Position numbers and translations under genes: made by a program
Notes under the pieces: model-generated
What the model saw: only the letters and a program-made list of their open reading frames with translations
Told to the model about the DNA's origin: nothing
Databases searched by the model: none
Source: Pseudobacteriovorax sp.
GTDB lineage: Bacteria; Bdellovibrionota_B; Oligoflexia; Oligoflexales; Oligoflexaceae
Direction of reading: 5' to 3'
DNA length: 64,000 bases
Assembly (NCBI GenBank): GCA_013215145.1
Contig: JABSRP010000003.1
Span: forward strand, 1 to 64,000
Shown: positions 9,340-18,861 of the stretch, in pieces
Layout of the letters: each line of letters opens with the position of its first letter
Position numbering within the stretch: the first letter of the stretch is position 1

Positions 9340-10368
9340 TTAGCTCTGCTCCCTTTTAAATTTTCGCATGGATTTTGTAATGGATTTCCAACGTTTCTTT
9401 TCTGCGGCTTGGTAACCCTTATCATGGGTACGGCGTTGCTCTCGTTGTAGTTTTTGGAAGTTCTTTAGTCGTCTCTCTGTAAGTTGACCACTTTTGATAG
9501 CCTTTTGAATCGCGCATCCTGGTTCTGTTTCATGAGAGCAGTTGCTAAAACGACATTGAGTGGCTAATGATTCGATTTCATCGAAAATGTCTGAGATGGT
9601 GCTTTCCGTCATGACAGGTGCGATTTCTTTCATACCCGGCGTATCGATAATAAGTGCCCCTGTATGAGTTGCAAATAACTCTCTTGCCGTTGTCGTGTGC
9701 TTGCCTTTGGCAAAGAAACTCAATTCCTGAGTTACTTGCTGCCTGCTGTCTGTTAAATAGTTGGTAAGCGTCGATTTGCCAACACCAGACGACCCAATAA
9801 GCGCAATCGTCTGGCCTTTTCCCAAGTAACCTTGAAGGTTTTCAATCCCTTCACCCGTCAGACTGTTGATCTTAAAGGTTGGCAAGGCAGAAGACATAGA
9901 TTCCAACTTTTGATCGAAGGCAGCTTCGTCCATGCAAAGATCTTGCTTTGTTAAAACAAGGATTGGGTCAGCACCAGAATCTTTTGCAGCGATGAGGTAG
10001 CGCTCCACGCGGCTAAGTTTGAACTCCTCATTCATCGCCGTCACGATAAACATATTGTCAATGTTTGCGGCGATTCCCTGAGGTTTTTGCTGCCCAGGAC
10101 GCATGCGCCTCAAATAGCTAGAACGATCAAGTATTCTTTTCAGGTTGTAGTGTGAGTCATCAGCGTTTCCCTCCACAATACAGAAGTCTCCCACGACGAG
10201 AGAGTGTTCTTCCTTAGTTATCTTTATGGAAATTGATCCCATGGCACCAAGTCCGGACGCGACACCACGGTCAACGCGATAAATACGCGCAATATTAGGG
10301 AATTCCTTGGCAAAATCTTCCAGTTGCGACAAGAAGAACTGCCGAAATCCCAAGTCTTGTAAATTCAA
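9340..10368 (-). CDS. rsgA: Ribosome small subunit-dependent GTPase RsgA
   Basis: A 342-residue GTPase that matures the 30S subunit in the cytoplasm. It has the circularly permuted G-domain order: G4 TKQD at 140-143, then the P-loop GSSGVGKST at 192-200, then G3 DTPG at 242-245. The N-terminal OB fold (about 1-100) has GDFCIV. The C-terminal zinc site is Cys272, Cys277, His279, Cys285 in CRFSNCSHETEPGCAI, followed by a basic tail typical of the family. The start ATG at 10368 follows AGGATTCCGTC. It diverges from the kinase gene at 10680. Confidence 0.95.
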   Translation of the reverse strand: MNLQDLGFRQFFLSQLEDFAKEFPNIARIYRVDRGVASGLGAMGSISIKITKEEHSLVVGDFCIVEGNADDSHYNLKRILDRSSYLRRMRPGQQKPQGIAANIDNMFIVTAMNEEFKLSRVERYLIAAKDSGADPILVLTKQDLCMDEAAFDQKLESMSSALPTFKINSLTGEGIENLQGYLGKGQTIALIGSSGVGKSTLTNYLTDSRQQVTQELSFFAKGKHTTTARELFATHTGALIIDTPGMKEIAPVMTESTISDIFDEIESLATQCRFSNCSHETEPGCAIQKAIKSGQLTERRLKNFQKLQREQRRTHDKGYQAAEKKRWKSITKSMRKFKREQS

Positions 10369-10679
10369 GACGGAATCCTCCAGTAAATCTGGTTTTATTT
10401 AAATGTTTTCGAATTATTTGATTTTTTAGAGAGGAATCTCAAGTGTGGAAAATCAGAAAGGATCAATGATAGCCTACGGATTTTCTGCTACTTAAAGCTC
10501 TCTTTGGGTAATATCATTAGAATCATAATCGCCTCCTCGGTAAGGATTGCTAGGACTTTTGGAGTATGGATCGAATTCCTCCTTTTTGTCAAGAGTCTTT
10601 TTCAGATGGATTAAAAAAAAGCTCCTAGTCTTAACTTTATAAGATTTATACCGATTTACTCCGTGGGGAGGTGATGCTT
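10369..10679. other. Divergent promoter region of rsgA and the first DISM kinase
   Basis: About 310 bases, AT-rich, with no open frame worth calling. A possible promoter for the rightward gene lies around AGTCTTAACTTTATAAGAT (10627-10645). No repeat or strong hairpin was seen. Confidence 0.3.
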
Positions 10680-13463
10680 TTGAAACTAATCCTATGGTTA
10701 ATCGTTGCGATCCTAATGTCCACTGGTAAAGCGTCAGGCGAAAGCTTTAACTTACACAGCTCGCCCGGGCATAAGGCAGAATCGGTAAACGTCGACCGCT
10801 TCGTCGAGTACCTTAGAATGCCAAAAGACGCTCAGGTGGATGATATCGTCAGCTTTGTTAATCGTCAAAAGTTTGAGAAAACTACCAAGGGTCTTGTTTC
10901 ATTTAGTTTTTCTGACGATCAGTTTTGGCTAAAATTTACTGTGAAAAATGATAGTGGAGAGCCCTCACAAAAAATACTCGACTTCGCCAATGCTGGCATC
11001 AATGATCTCCAGGTTTTCATCTTTGAAGGCGATCAGTTATTGCGGCAATACAATTCGGGAAATCACTTCGGTTTTACCACTCGTCCCCTCGATACCCGAA
11101 CCTTTGCCATTCCACTTGATTTTGCACCCCATCAAGAGTTTAAGGTTATCGCTCGTGTGCTTTCAACTAATTCCATTTATGTCCCCTTGAATCTCTGGGA
11201 TAAAGATGCTTTCTGGATCTCAACACGAAAAAGTAATCTCTACATGGGATTTTTCTTTGGCGCCGCTGCCATTATGGTGATTTACAACCTATTCGTCTTT
11301 GCCGTCACTAGAAACATGGCCTACGCGTCTTATTCACTTTTCGTCTTTGCTCATGCTTATTTTCAACTATCCTTGTTTGGTTACGGGTTTCAGTATTTTT
11401 GGCGCGATTATCCCATTATGAATCATTATCATGGGTTTTCCGGTGCCTTCGCTGTGACGACGACACTTATTTTTACCATGCATTTTCTTGAGTTGAAAAA
11501 TACTTCAAGAAAACTCTACAGCGCTTACAGAATAGCGATTTTTATACTCTTGTTAGAATGCGCCTTTGCCTTTATTAAGCCAGGGATGTTGCCAACAAAG
11601 ATATTCGCTATACTGACTTTATTTATCAGTACTTCAATTATTGCTACGGGAGTAAAGTTTTCTCTGAAGGGTAGTCGCAGTGCGATCATATTTACACTGG
11701 CTTGGATCTTTTTTATGTCGGGAACGTTCGCCGTTGCGATGACGAGGCTTAGTTTTTTGGGGCGATCGACTCTTACTGATTACTCTCAGGTGATTGGTAA
11801 TATTATCGAACTTGTTCTGCTTTCTATTGCTCTAGCCGATCGTTTGAATGAATTAAAATCTCAGCTTCAAACGGCAAACGCTAGTTTGAAAGATCATATT
11901 GATAATGTTGAGCAAATAGTACAGACAAAAACTAAAAAAATTCGTTCGATCCTAAAAAATATCAGTCAAGGAATCATGACGATCGACAACAAGTTGAAGA
12001 TCGAGTCGGAGCTTTCGGATAATCTCATGAAAATTATGGAAAAGGAGGATTTAGCTGAGGGGAGTTTTGTTAGTAATTTTATTGATAGATGCGATCTAAA
12101 TAATGACGATAAATCCAAAATGCTTAATATCTTACAAAGTTCTTTGGATGAAGACCTTCTGCAGTTTGAAGCGAATCAAGACGGGCTACCAATTGAGGTC
12201 ACCTTTCGGAGTTTTGATGATTCGCAGAAACTACTCAGTTTGAGTTGGGATCCCATTTTGGACGACGATAATTGTGTGATCTCTATCCTAGTTTCCATTC
12301 GAGATATCACAAAAATTCGAGAGCTTGAGCAAATCAACGCTAAGCGCGAAGACGAATTAGAAAAAATCGGAAATATCATTAAGATTCCAGATGTCACGTT
12401 TGCAAAATTTCTTTACGCTACCTATGAGCTTATTGAGCGCAATCGAGATATCGTTGAATCCATTACCACCTTGTCAGCAGAAAATTTAAATACCTTATTT
12501 TTGAATATGCATACCCTTAAAGGCTCAAGTCGGGCTTACGGGTTTAAAGAGCTCTCTAGCAAATGTCATGATCTGGAGCAAAGCTATGCCCAATCTCGGG
12601 AAAAGTTAGCTCAATGGGATCGGGAATCCTCTCTTAAAGACTTAGATGATATGTTTGCTATTGTCAAAGACCTGGAAACGATAGCTATCGAAAAGTTAGG
12701 CCGTTCGGTGAAAGGAAACACCATACCTGTTGAAGCGAAAAGTCTCGAAATGATTCTATTGAGTTGTCATCAATCTAAGGTTGATACTAACCTGTCAAGG
12801 GATGCTGAAAAACTGATTAAGGAAATCGAGCCCATTATCAGTGATGTCTTCTATCTACCAGCTAGGAGTGTCTTTGATAGAATTTTTGCTGGAGCCGATA
12901 AACTTGCAAGGGACTTAAAAAAAGAGCACCCTAAAATCACTCTTTTGTCAGCGGATTTTTTAATCTCAAGCGTTTATGAAAAGTTGTTTGAACGGGTTTT
13001 TGTTCATTTGCTTAGGAACTCCATGTTTCATGGTATTGAAGCACCTCAAGAAAGGACAGCCAAGGGTAAGAACTCTGTTGGGGAGATCACTCTTGGGTGC
13101 AGCCTTGTTAATGGTGTCCTTGTTATGCAGTTTTTTGACGACGGAGGCGGACTGAATCTGAATAAAATTAGAGAAAAAGCCATCGCCCAGGGTGCTGATC
13201 CTTCTACTTTAACCGACACGGAATCAGTGGCCGAACTGATCTTTACCAGTGGTTTGTCAACATCTGATAAGCTAACTGATATTGCTGGTCGAGGCGTGGG
13301 CATGGACGCAGTGAGGTCCTACCTCACCGAAGCTGGAGGCCAACTCACCATCCAAGTCTGTGAGGCATTAGATGAAGACCACCATGCCTTTCGCTTGGTC
13401 ATTCAGCTACCACGACCTCATTTCAAGTTTGAGCCTGAGTTTAAGCTGAGTCAGAGTGCCTAA
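10680..13463 (+). CDS. 7TM-DISM receptor kinase with Hpt and CheA-type ATPase (copy 1)
   Basis: Predicted membrane sensor kinase of about 927 residues. Order: signal peptide; extracytoplasmic 7TMR-DISMED2-like beta domain (about 25-180); seven membrane helices (about 190-395); coiled coil; PAS-like domain (about 430-550, ending VSIRDITKIREL); an Hpt domain with MHTLKGSSRAYGF (phospho-His near 613); and a CheA-type HATPase with HLLRNSMFHGIE (near 780), DDGGGLN and IAGRGVGMDAVRSYL. There is no CheW or receiver domain, so phosphate must pass to a separate regulator. Start: GGAGG sits 8 bases before TTG 10680 and 2 bases before ATG 10674, so TTG fits better. Two paralogs lie at 42252 and 45687. 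Confidence 0.85.
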   Translation: MKLILWLIVAILMSTGKASGESFNLHSSPGHKAESVNVDRFVEYLRMPKDAQVDDIVSFVNRQKFEKTTKGLVSFSFSDDQFWLKFTVKNDSGEPSQKILDFANAGINDLQVFIFEGDQLLRQYNSGNHFGFTTRPLDTRTFAIPLDFAPHQEFKVIARVLSTNSIYVPLNLWDKDAFWISTRKSNLYMGFFFGAAAIMVIYNLFVFAVTRNMAYASYSLFVFAHAYFQLSLFGYGFQYFWRDYPIMNHYHGFSGAFAVTTTLIFTMHFLELKNTSRKLYSAYRIAIFILLLECAFAFIKPGMLPTKIFAILTLFISTSIIATGVKFSLKGSRSAIIFTLAWIFFMSGTFAVAMTRLSFLGRSTLTDYSQVIGNIIELVLLSIALADRLNELKSQLQTANASLKDHIDNVEQIVQTKTKKIRSILKNISQGIMTIDNKLKIESELSDNLMKIMEKEDLAEGSFVSNFIDRCDLNNDDKSKMLNILQSSLDEDLLQFEANQDGLPIEVTFRSFDDSQKLLSLSWDPILDDDNCVISILVSIRDITKIRELEQINAKREDELEKIGNIIKIPDVTFAKFLYATYELIERNRDIVESITTLSAENLNTLFLNMHTLKGSSRAYGFKELSSKCHDLEQSYAQSREKLAQWDRESSLKDLDDMFAIVKDLETIAIEKLGRSVKGNTIPVEAKSLEMILLSCHQSKVDTNLSRDAEKLIKEIEPIISDVFYLPARSVFDRIFAGADKLARDLKKEHPKITLLSADFLISSVYEKLFERVFVHLLRNSMFHGIEAPQERTAKGKNSVGEITLGCSLVNGVLVMQFFDDGGGLNLNKIREKAIAQGADPSTLTDTESVAELIFTSGLSTSDKLTDIAGRGVGMDAVRSYLTEAGGQLTIQVCEALDEDHHAFRLVIQLPRPHFKFEPEFKLSQSA

Positions 13464-13665
13464 GTGTTATGAGGACGAAAGAGGCGGTACAGGACTTGGT
13501 TCATCAAGCTAACATATTAAAATAATTATATTTATATTTTTGAGGCGGCACACCAAGCAAAATCTTAAACCAAGTCGTTTTTTTCTGTTAAGGGCCCGGT
13601 TACTTTGCTATACCTGTTAGCATTCGTAAATCGATTTTAAATTGTAATTTGTATGAGATTTTTCA

Positions 13666-14550
13666 ATGCAAGTAGACCCCAAAAAAATTGCGATCTTCCT
13701 AGAAGTGGCAAAAGAGGGAAGTGTCACCAAGGCCGCGGAAAAGCTATTTCGGACCCAGTCGGCCGTGACTCACCAAATACGCAGCCTAGAGACTGAACTA
13801 GGCGTTGAGCTTTTTGACCGCCAGCATCGAAAAATCGTTCTCACAAAAGAAGGGCAAAGACTAAAAAAGCAGGCGGAACCCATCATTCATCAGTTGAGCG
13901 ATCTTTGCAGTCAGTTTTTAGAATCAAACGAAGCTGTCCAAGAAACCATACGCGTTGGATTACGGCAAGATATCCATTCCATCGTCATCCCAAAGGTCTT
14001 CGAGCCCTTTACAGAAGCCTACCCTAACGTCAGGGTTGAGTTCGTCTCCTCAGACGATGCTACCCTTGAATCCATGTTAGGCGATCATCAAATTGACTTT
14101 GCCTTTATTGTGGTGTTTCGCGATAAGCAGCGATTCCACAGTAAATCGAGTTTTTCTTATACCGAACGGGTCTATTGCCGCCGCAATTGCGAAACAGACG
14201 TGAAAACCAATGAGGATCTAGCTGACGGTAAGTTGATAGATTTCAGTCCTGGGTTTCAGTGCTTTAAAAGTTACTTTCAAAAATTCCAACCTGGATTGGT
14301 CAAGGCTTTAGATCAAAAAAAACCAAGATACACGGCCCCTAATCATAGTGTCGTTGTGGAACTTCTGAAGGGTTCAGACTCATTTGGGCTTTTGCCTGAT
14401 TTCTTCGCCAGCAATCATGACGATGTTAGGCCGTTACTCGCTGATCAAAGGATGAATGTAAGGGTCGACCTGGCCTGGAATAAAAGCGATTATTTGCGAC
14501 AGTTTGAGCAGGACCTCGTCTCGATGGCCGAAAAACTCGAACTTCGGTAA
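13666..14550 (+). CDS. LysR-family transcriptional regulator
   Basis: A 294-residue LTTR. The N-terminal winged helix-turn-helix is clear (VTKAAEKLFRTQSAVTHQIR then LETELGVELFDRQHRKIVLT, residues about 19-62). The rest is a type 2 periplasmic-binding-like effector domain (about 90-290). The usual LTTR target would be a divergent neighbour, but the gene upstream runs in the same direction, so the regulon cannot be told from context. The effector is unknown. Confidence 0.9.
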   Translation: MQVDPKKIAIFLEVAKEGSVTKAAEKLFRTQSAVTHQIRSLETELGVELFDRQHRKIVLTKEGQRLKKQAEPIIHQLSDLCSQFLESNEAVQETIRVGLRQDIHSIVIPKVFEPFTEAYPNVRVEFVSSDDATLESMLGDHQIDFAFIVVFRDKQRFHSKSSFSYTERVYCRRNCETDVKTNEDLADGKLIDFSPGFQCFKSYFQKFQPGLVKALDQKKPRYTAPNHSVVVELLKGSDSFGLLPDFFASNHDDVRPLLADQRMNVRVDLAWNKSDYLRQFEQDLVSMAEKLELR

Positions 14551-15043
14551 AGCTCGGTCGATCCAAGGAGCCGGCAGATTTATTTTTTCTGAAGGTAGTG
14601 ATTACAATAATTTACCAGAAATTTACCAACTGGCTTTTGCATTCCGTCGTCGTCTGCCTACAGGCGCAGTCACAGAATTCTACTGAACATGCGTTCAATT
14701 TGATTGATTATGTCACAATAACGTAATTCAATCGTAAAAATTGATTAAACGGCACGTCAGTATTACTAAATAACTGATATTTTCTTAACATATGCTAAGA
14801 ACTACCTAGCCAAAAAGTGTGGGCTAACGCCAACAGTTCGTAATAAGTGACTAATTATACAGTCTATATTAAATATTGTGAGTAAAAACACGTAATGGTA
14901 ATTTTATAACTGACTGCACGGTCAAATTTTTGGGATACCAGAAATGTCGATCGCGCGGTTTCTGTTGTTTCACAAAATAGGATGGTGTCTGGACCTAGCT
15001 TGCAGTTTTCTGATTTTTCTACCTATGTTGTTGAGGTTGTATT
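14551..15043. other. Intergenic region before the trypsin-like gene
   Basis: This is a 493-base AT-rich gap. A short frame at 14504-14686 overlaps the LysR end and lacks a ribosome site. The last 100 bases probably hold the promoter of the protease gene; a GAGG ribosome site precedes ATG 15044. No RNA gene or repeat was recognised. Confidence 0.3.
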
Positions 15044-16243
15044 ATGAAACTATCGAATTATCTATTGTATCCCACATTTATTTCCGCTCTAGTCATGGCT
15101 GGTTGCGGCGTTGAAGAAGACGAAACGAGCTCGTCAAAAATTGTCAATGGCTCGCGTGTTTCTGCAAATGCTTACACTCCAGAACGAATGGGTACAGTTT
15201 CCTTAGGAAGTTGTACGGCGACTGCTATTGCGAAAGACCTTGTCTTGACGGCTGCACACTGTGTCGGTGGTCGTGTGAACGTGAACTTTATCGTTCCTGG
15301 ACAACGAGGGCAATCGCGAGCTGTTGAAAGAGTCGTGACTCACCCTGGATACCGCAGTTCACCCAGACCAGAGGTTGATATCGCTCTGATCAAACTAAGA
15401 TCTGAGATGCCATCGACTCACCGCGTTATGCCACTGCTTTTTGATCAAAACCAAGCTGGTCGAAGCAAACAAGCTGTTCAGGCTGGTTATGGATCGACCA
15501 AAAATGGCCGTGGTCAGCTAACCGATAGCGGTCGTGCCTTGCGCCGTACCGATACGCGTATCACAGGTCACAGGTTGACAAGACGTGGCGGAACGATCTC
15601 CGTTTATGATGGTGAAACCGTTCAAGGTGGATCGGCAGCATGTTCTGGTGACTCTGGTGGCCCACTTTACGTTCAGAGTAATGGCATATGGTACACAGCA
15701 GGTGTTACCTCTACGGCTAATGCTGGAGCAGGTAGTCGACCTGGTGATCTAAACTGTTCTGGTGGTAACCAATATGCAAGTATCGCAGGTAACCGTGACT
15801 GGTTGATCGAGACAGCTGTTGCCTTGACTGGCCGACGTTCGAACACCTTCGATGCTGGAACGCTTGCCTTTAACGGTAGCAATACTCCAGATGAGCCAGA
15901 TACCCCGGATACTCCAGACGAGCCGGATACTCCTGATACTCCGGACACGCCTGATTCTCCAGACGTATTTCCTGAAGGACGTTTTGAGTTTAACCTAGTT
16001 CGTAATGGCGCGACTATTTCTTACGAAATGAAGAACGTTACTGGTGCTAGCATCAGTGGTTGTACGTTCTACGTCGACATTGAGCGAACTCGTTCAAGAC
16101 CATACCGACTTGCTGTTCAGGCCAACACCACCTTTAGAAATGGTGAAGAGTTTATCCTGAACTTCAACGATCAGCGGGAATTCTTCTCGTTCATCTATGG
16201 TCGTAAAATTGGCGAACCAAAACTTTCTAAAACTTGTAGATAA
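15044..16243 (+). CDS. Trypsin-like serine protease lipoprotein (S1 family)
   Basis: A 399-residue secreted protease. The signal ends in a lipobox (ALVMAGC, Cys21). After a short acidic linker the S1 domain begins KIVNGSRVS at residue 32, like the activation cleavage site IVxG of trypsins. The catalytic triad is visible: His72 in LTAAHC, Asp112 in VDIALIKL and Ser204 in CSGDSGGPLYV. A linker of PDTPDEP-type repeats (about 281-307) leads to a C-terminal beta-rich domain of about 90 residues with two Cys. It is probably anchored to the outer membrane and faces the periplasm or the outside. A hairpin follows at 16272, before the next lipoprotein gene. Confidence 0.9.
   Translation: MKLSNYLLYPTFISALVMAGCGVEEDETSSSKIVNGSRVSANAYTPERMGTVSLGSCTATAIAKDLVLTAAHCVGGRVNVNFIVPGQRGQSRAVERVVTHPGYRSSPRPEVDIALIKLRSEMPSTHRVMPLLFDQNQAGRSKQAVQAGYGSTKNGRGQLTDSGRALRRTDTRITGHRLTRRGGTISVYDGETVQGGSAACSGDSGGPLYVQSNGIWYTAGVTSTANAGAGSRPGDLNCSGGNQYASIAGNRDWLIETAVALTGRRSNTFDAGTLAFNGSNTPDEPDTPDTPDEPDTPDTPDTPDSPDVFPEGRFEFNLVRNGATISYEMKNVTGASISGCTFYVDIERTRSRPYRLAVQANTTFRNGEEFILNFNDQREFFSFIYGRKIGEPKLSKTCR
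15884..15963 (+). repeat. Tandem Pro-Asp/Glu-Thr codon repeats in the protease linker
   Basis: Degenerate 9-12 base units encode a PDTPDEPDTPDTP-type linker between the protease domain and the C-terminal domain. It is a flexible, acidic spacer typical of secreted multidomain proteins, and its repeat number could vary between strains. Confidence 0.7.
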
Positions 16244-16271
16244 GTCGTTTACTCGAAATACCTAGCTCCGT

Positions 16272-16292
16272 CCTGTCCGTTTTGCGGACGGG
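16272..16292 (+). terminator. Hairpin after the protease gene
   Basis: An 8-bp stem CCTGTCCG/CGGACGGG with one wobble and a TTTTG loop is followed by the weak T run ACTTTCT. It may be a leaky terminator before the lipoprotein gene at 16317. Confidence 0.4.
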
Positions 16293-16316
16293 ACTTTCTA
16301 CCTGAAGGACCTGAAG

Positions 16317-16922
16317 ATGAAACTACTACCGACGACAGCTGTGATGATCTGCATGACGATGCTTTCCGTATCATGTAAAAGTGATCGCAAAGAAATCACG
16401 ATAGCTCCCGAAGACCGTGTCCCGCCCCCTAATGAACCCTTGCCAGAGCTGGATCCTGAGAAGTTCCCTCCCCTGGAAGAGGAAACTCCTGAAGTTCCAG
16501 ACGAGAACCTTGTGGTTGGTACTTGGGTTGGTGAGTGTGTGCAATCCTTACTGGATTCAGATACGGGTGCCTATTACCAAGCAAAAGTCGTTTTTGCTGA
16601 CGACAAGATGGAAGAGCACTTTTCCATTTATAGCAACGATACTTGTACGACTTTGGCCGAAGGTCAGGAGCCTCAAATCGTATTGTCCGACTATACCCTG
16701 GGTGTAGAGGTCACAACCTTTGAGGGTGCTTGGGAGATCGATATCACCCGCGAAGAAGGTCAGGAGTTTCTAGCAGTTGTTGTAGAAGATGATGCTTTAT
16801 CTATATCGCGCGTCTGTGATCAATCGATCGGTCAGGCCTGCTTTCAAGGTACTGGATTATCTGCGGATAGTCGTTCGTTGGATTTTCAAGATAGTATAAA
16901 GTTTGTGAAAGATGCGCCATAG
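16317..16922 (+). CDS. Hypothetical acidic lipoprotein
   Basis: A 201-residue lipoprotein: signal MKLLPTTAVMICMTMLSVSC (lipobox SVSC), then a Pro/Glu-rich linker (about 30-62), then a globular domain starting VVGTWVGECVQ at about 66. It contains FADDKMEEHFSIYSNDTCTT and ends with a Cys-containing segment. The GTW..C..S..D start resembles small lipocalin/APCDD1-like beta-barrel lipoproteins, but this is weak. The start ATG follows GAAGGACCTGAAG. It lies 73 bases after the protease and may be co-transcribed through the hairpin at 16272. Confidence 0.65.
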   Translation: MKLLPTTAVMICMTMLSVSCKSDRKEITIAPEDRVPPPNEPLPELDPEKFPPLEEETPEVPDENLVVGTWVGECVQSLLDSDTGAYYQAKVVFADDKMEEHFSIYSNDTCTTLAEGQEPQIVLSDYTLGVEVTTFEGAWEIDITREEGQEFLAVVVEDDALSISRVCDQSIGQACFQGTGLSADSRSLDFQDSIKFVKDAP

Positions 16923-16942
16923 GCCTATGCGTTAGAACTCGA

Positions 16943-16969
16943 GGTTCCTGTCTGTTAGGTACAGGAACC
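16943..16969. terminator. Hairpin between convergent genes
   Basis: A perfect 9-bp stem GGTTCCTGT/ACAGGAACC with a 9-base loop sits between the 16317 gene (+) and the secreted-protein operon (-). It has no T tract on either strand, so termination by it is inferred from position only. Confidence 0.35.
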
Positions 16970-17014
16970 CCGCTAAAACTCACCAAAATCTCTTCTTATC
17001 GAAAACCCTAAGGC

Positions 17015-17437
17015 TCAGATATTTCGACAGAATTTTCTTAAAGGCTTACAATGAGTATCGATGACACCATACTCAAGGGTTAGCTCTAATTCAGGAAGGG
17101 TCAATTTTCCTTCAAACTCGAAGTTTAGATCTTCGATGGCCTCAAGAGTTGCTTCATACTCGAACTCGGCCTTAACGCCGATCTCAGCGTTCCACTTTCG
17201 AATCTGAGTGCACTCTTTCACCGCTGTGCAAAGCTCACCATTTTTCCAGTTGATAAAAGTCAGAGTATTCCTGTCAGGAATCTTAGCGGCACCTTTGTGG
17301 CATCCGACTATCATATAGCCTTTGTCACCAGTATCCTGATCGACGATCTCAGCTTTGATTTGTTTACACTCAGGGGCTGCCCGCAAAGAGGTTCCCATAG
17401 TTAAACCAAGTAATATGGCTAAAGATGTTAATTTCAT
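17015..17437 (-). CDS. Secreted six-Cys protein, paralog E of the operon
   Basis: A 140-residue protein with a Sec signal (MKLTSLAILLGLTMGTSLRA, then APECKQ). It aligns by eye with the products at 18430 and 19331. Shared points are a first Cys just after the signal, a VGCHKG/SCHAG/TFCDG turn, a Pro plus acidic residue before L.F..W, NGELCTA, a CTQIRKW/CSNIRSW stretch, an acidic beta-rich middle, and an ending HCKPLRKFC. Six Cys are in equivalent places, suggesting three disulfides. It is the last gene of a five-gene minus-strand operon. The family is unknown to me. Confidence 0.75.
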   Translation of the reverse strand: MKLTSLAILLGLTMGTSLRAAPECKQIKAEIVDQDTGDKGYMIVGCHKGAAKIPDRNTLTFINWKNGELCTAVKECTQIRKWNAEIGVKAEFEYEATLEAIEDLNFEFEGKLTLPELELTLEYGVIDTHCKPLRKFCRNI

Positions 17438-17452
17438 AATCTGAGATCCTTT

Positions 17453-18418
17453 TTAATAAGGGGTGTATGGAATCCATGGTAAAGCACAGTTGTTAGGCAG
17501 GCTTGGGCCCCTGTGATCCAAGCAACGACGCTCATCAACGATTTTATTTTTCGGTTTCACCTTTTGCTTTAGGTTCTCAGTGGTACAAGACCATCGCGAC
17601 GTGCCACCACCGATTTGGAAGATGCCGAAAAAGTTAAACGTGCTGCGAGAGGTGTACAAAGAGCAAACATTCAAGCTAGTCGGACTGTTGTCAGGAATAA
17701 TGACAAGTTGCGGCGTACAGTATTTGGCCTGGGGAAAGGCGTTTTTGCAGTTATCAATGAGAGCAGCAGGAACCTTCTGAGGCTTGCCGACAAAATCGGT
17801 ATTGTACCATTTGAAGAAGGTGCGACTTGGTCCACTCTCAAACTTTAGCCAGGACTTCCAATGACCTTCACTTTTCCGGCAAAGGCTTCTGGTGGTTTGC
17901 CCCGAACCTAGCCAGCCAGACGATGCGCTGTTAACTAGTCCACACACGAGGTAGCGATCTGGATAAGGAAGATCTGGTCTTTGATAAATGAATACACCTT
18001 TGCCAATCTTATGGTTAAAATCACAAAGTAAGGTGTTCTTATCGGCGTCACAGTACGGCGCAGAATTCCAAACCTTTTCTTCGTCATCTGCCTCAGCGAC
18101 TTCGGCTTCGGCTACGTCGGCATTTGCCTCTAGATCAAGATTTCGGGAAAAAAGACTGCGGTCTTCAAAACAGGAATTTTGATGCCAACTTTCCACCCAG
18201 CGAAATAATGACTGCTGATCAAAGTCGCCTTCATAGGTGTTCATATAAGTGACAGCGATATCACATTTATCTTCGAGACTAACTTGATCCTCGGAAAGAC
18301 TTAGGAGGTTCATCGTATTCAGGCCATGCTCCAAGGATGTCTTATCTGCCGCTATTGAGGATCCGGAGGCAAACAAGAGGCCTAAGCCAATGGCTAATGA
18401 ATTTGCTAGTAATTTCAT
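17453..18418 (-). CDS. Secreted Cys-rich protein, unique member of the operon
   Basis: A 321-residue protein with a Sec signal (MKLLANSLAIGLGLLFASGSSIAA). It has an N-terminal helical part of about 75 residues with two Cys (KCDIAVTYMN.., NSCFEDRS), an Ala/Glu/Val/Asp low-complexity linker (EAEVAEADDEEK), and a C-terminal domain from about 115 with about a dozen Cys, Trp and aromatic residues (YLVCGLVNSASSGWLGSG, GHWKSWLKF). It ends LPWIPYTPY. It lies 15 bases upstream of paralog E and 12 bases downstream of paralog C. No recognised catalytic motif was seen. Confidence 0.7.
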   Translation of the reverse strand: MKLLANSLAIGLGLLFASGSSIAADKTSLEHGLNTMNLLSLSEDQVSLEDKCDIAVTYMNTYEGDFDQQSLFRWVESWHQNSCFEDRSLFSRNLDLEANADVAEAEVAEADDEEKVWNSAPYCDADKNTLLCDFNHKIGKGVFIYQRPDLPYPDRYLVCGLVNSASSGWLGSGQTTRSLCRKSEGHWKSWLKFESGPSRTFFKWYNTDFVGKPQKVPAALIDNCKNAFPQAKYCTPQLVIIPDNSPTSLNVCSLYTSRSTFNFFGIFQIGGGTSRWSCTTENLKQKVKPKNKIVDERRCLDHRGPSLPNNCALPWIPYTPY

Positions 18419-18429
18419 TTAGAGTTCCT

Positions 18430-18861
18430 TTATATACAAATGGGCTTGCTATCAAAGTCTTTGCAGTAGTTCGAAATACTTTCAAACTCTACACCGAGCG
18501 CGGGAGTAATCTCTAAGGATCCATCCCAGGTTTCATTGAATAATTCAATAGCTTCTTGAAAGTCAAGAATGTCGATTTTCCATTCGATCTCCACCGCTAC
18601 TTTCCAACGCTCGACATTGCCACAACTGTTTAGGTTTTGGACGCAGAGTTTTCCTCTTTCTTCCCAGACAAACTGAAGCGATGTGATCTCTGGTAACTGT
18701 AGCTGACCTGCATGACAACTAAGTAGCACCGTGCCTCGTCTTGCACTATGTGGGTCTTCACTATTTGTTTCGACTAGCTCAAAGGATGTGTCTTGACACT
18801 CAGCAAAAGACTGTGAGCTCAAGCTGACTACCGCAGCTGCGGCGACTGCTAATAACTTCAT
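18430..18861 (-). CDS. Secreted six-Cys protein, paralog C of the operon
   Basis: A 143-residue protein with signal MKLLAVAAAAVVSLSSQSFA, mature from ECQDTSF. It has the same Cys layout as the 17015 and 19331 products (SCHAGQ, GKLCVQ, SCGNVERWK, NYCKDF, PICI end) but is the most divergent of the three. Its ATG overlaps the end of the 18858 gene by four bases, so translation is probably coupled. Function is unknown. Confidence 0.75.
   Translation of the reverse strand: MKLLAVAAAAVVSLSSQSFAECQDTSFELVETNSEDPHSARRGTVLLSCHAGQLQLPEITSLQFVWEERGKLCVQNLNSCGNVERWKVAVEIEWKIDILDFQEAIELFNETWDGSLEITPALGVEFESISNYCKDFDSKPICI

Noticed and set aside
14504..14686. Short plus-strand frame after the LysR gene
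   Set aside because: It overlaps the LysR end, has no ribosome site and shows no coding character.
15673..15948. Minus-strand Ser/Gly/Val repeat frame
   Set aside because: Antisense of the Pro-Asp linker of the trypsin-like protease; no start signal.
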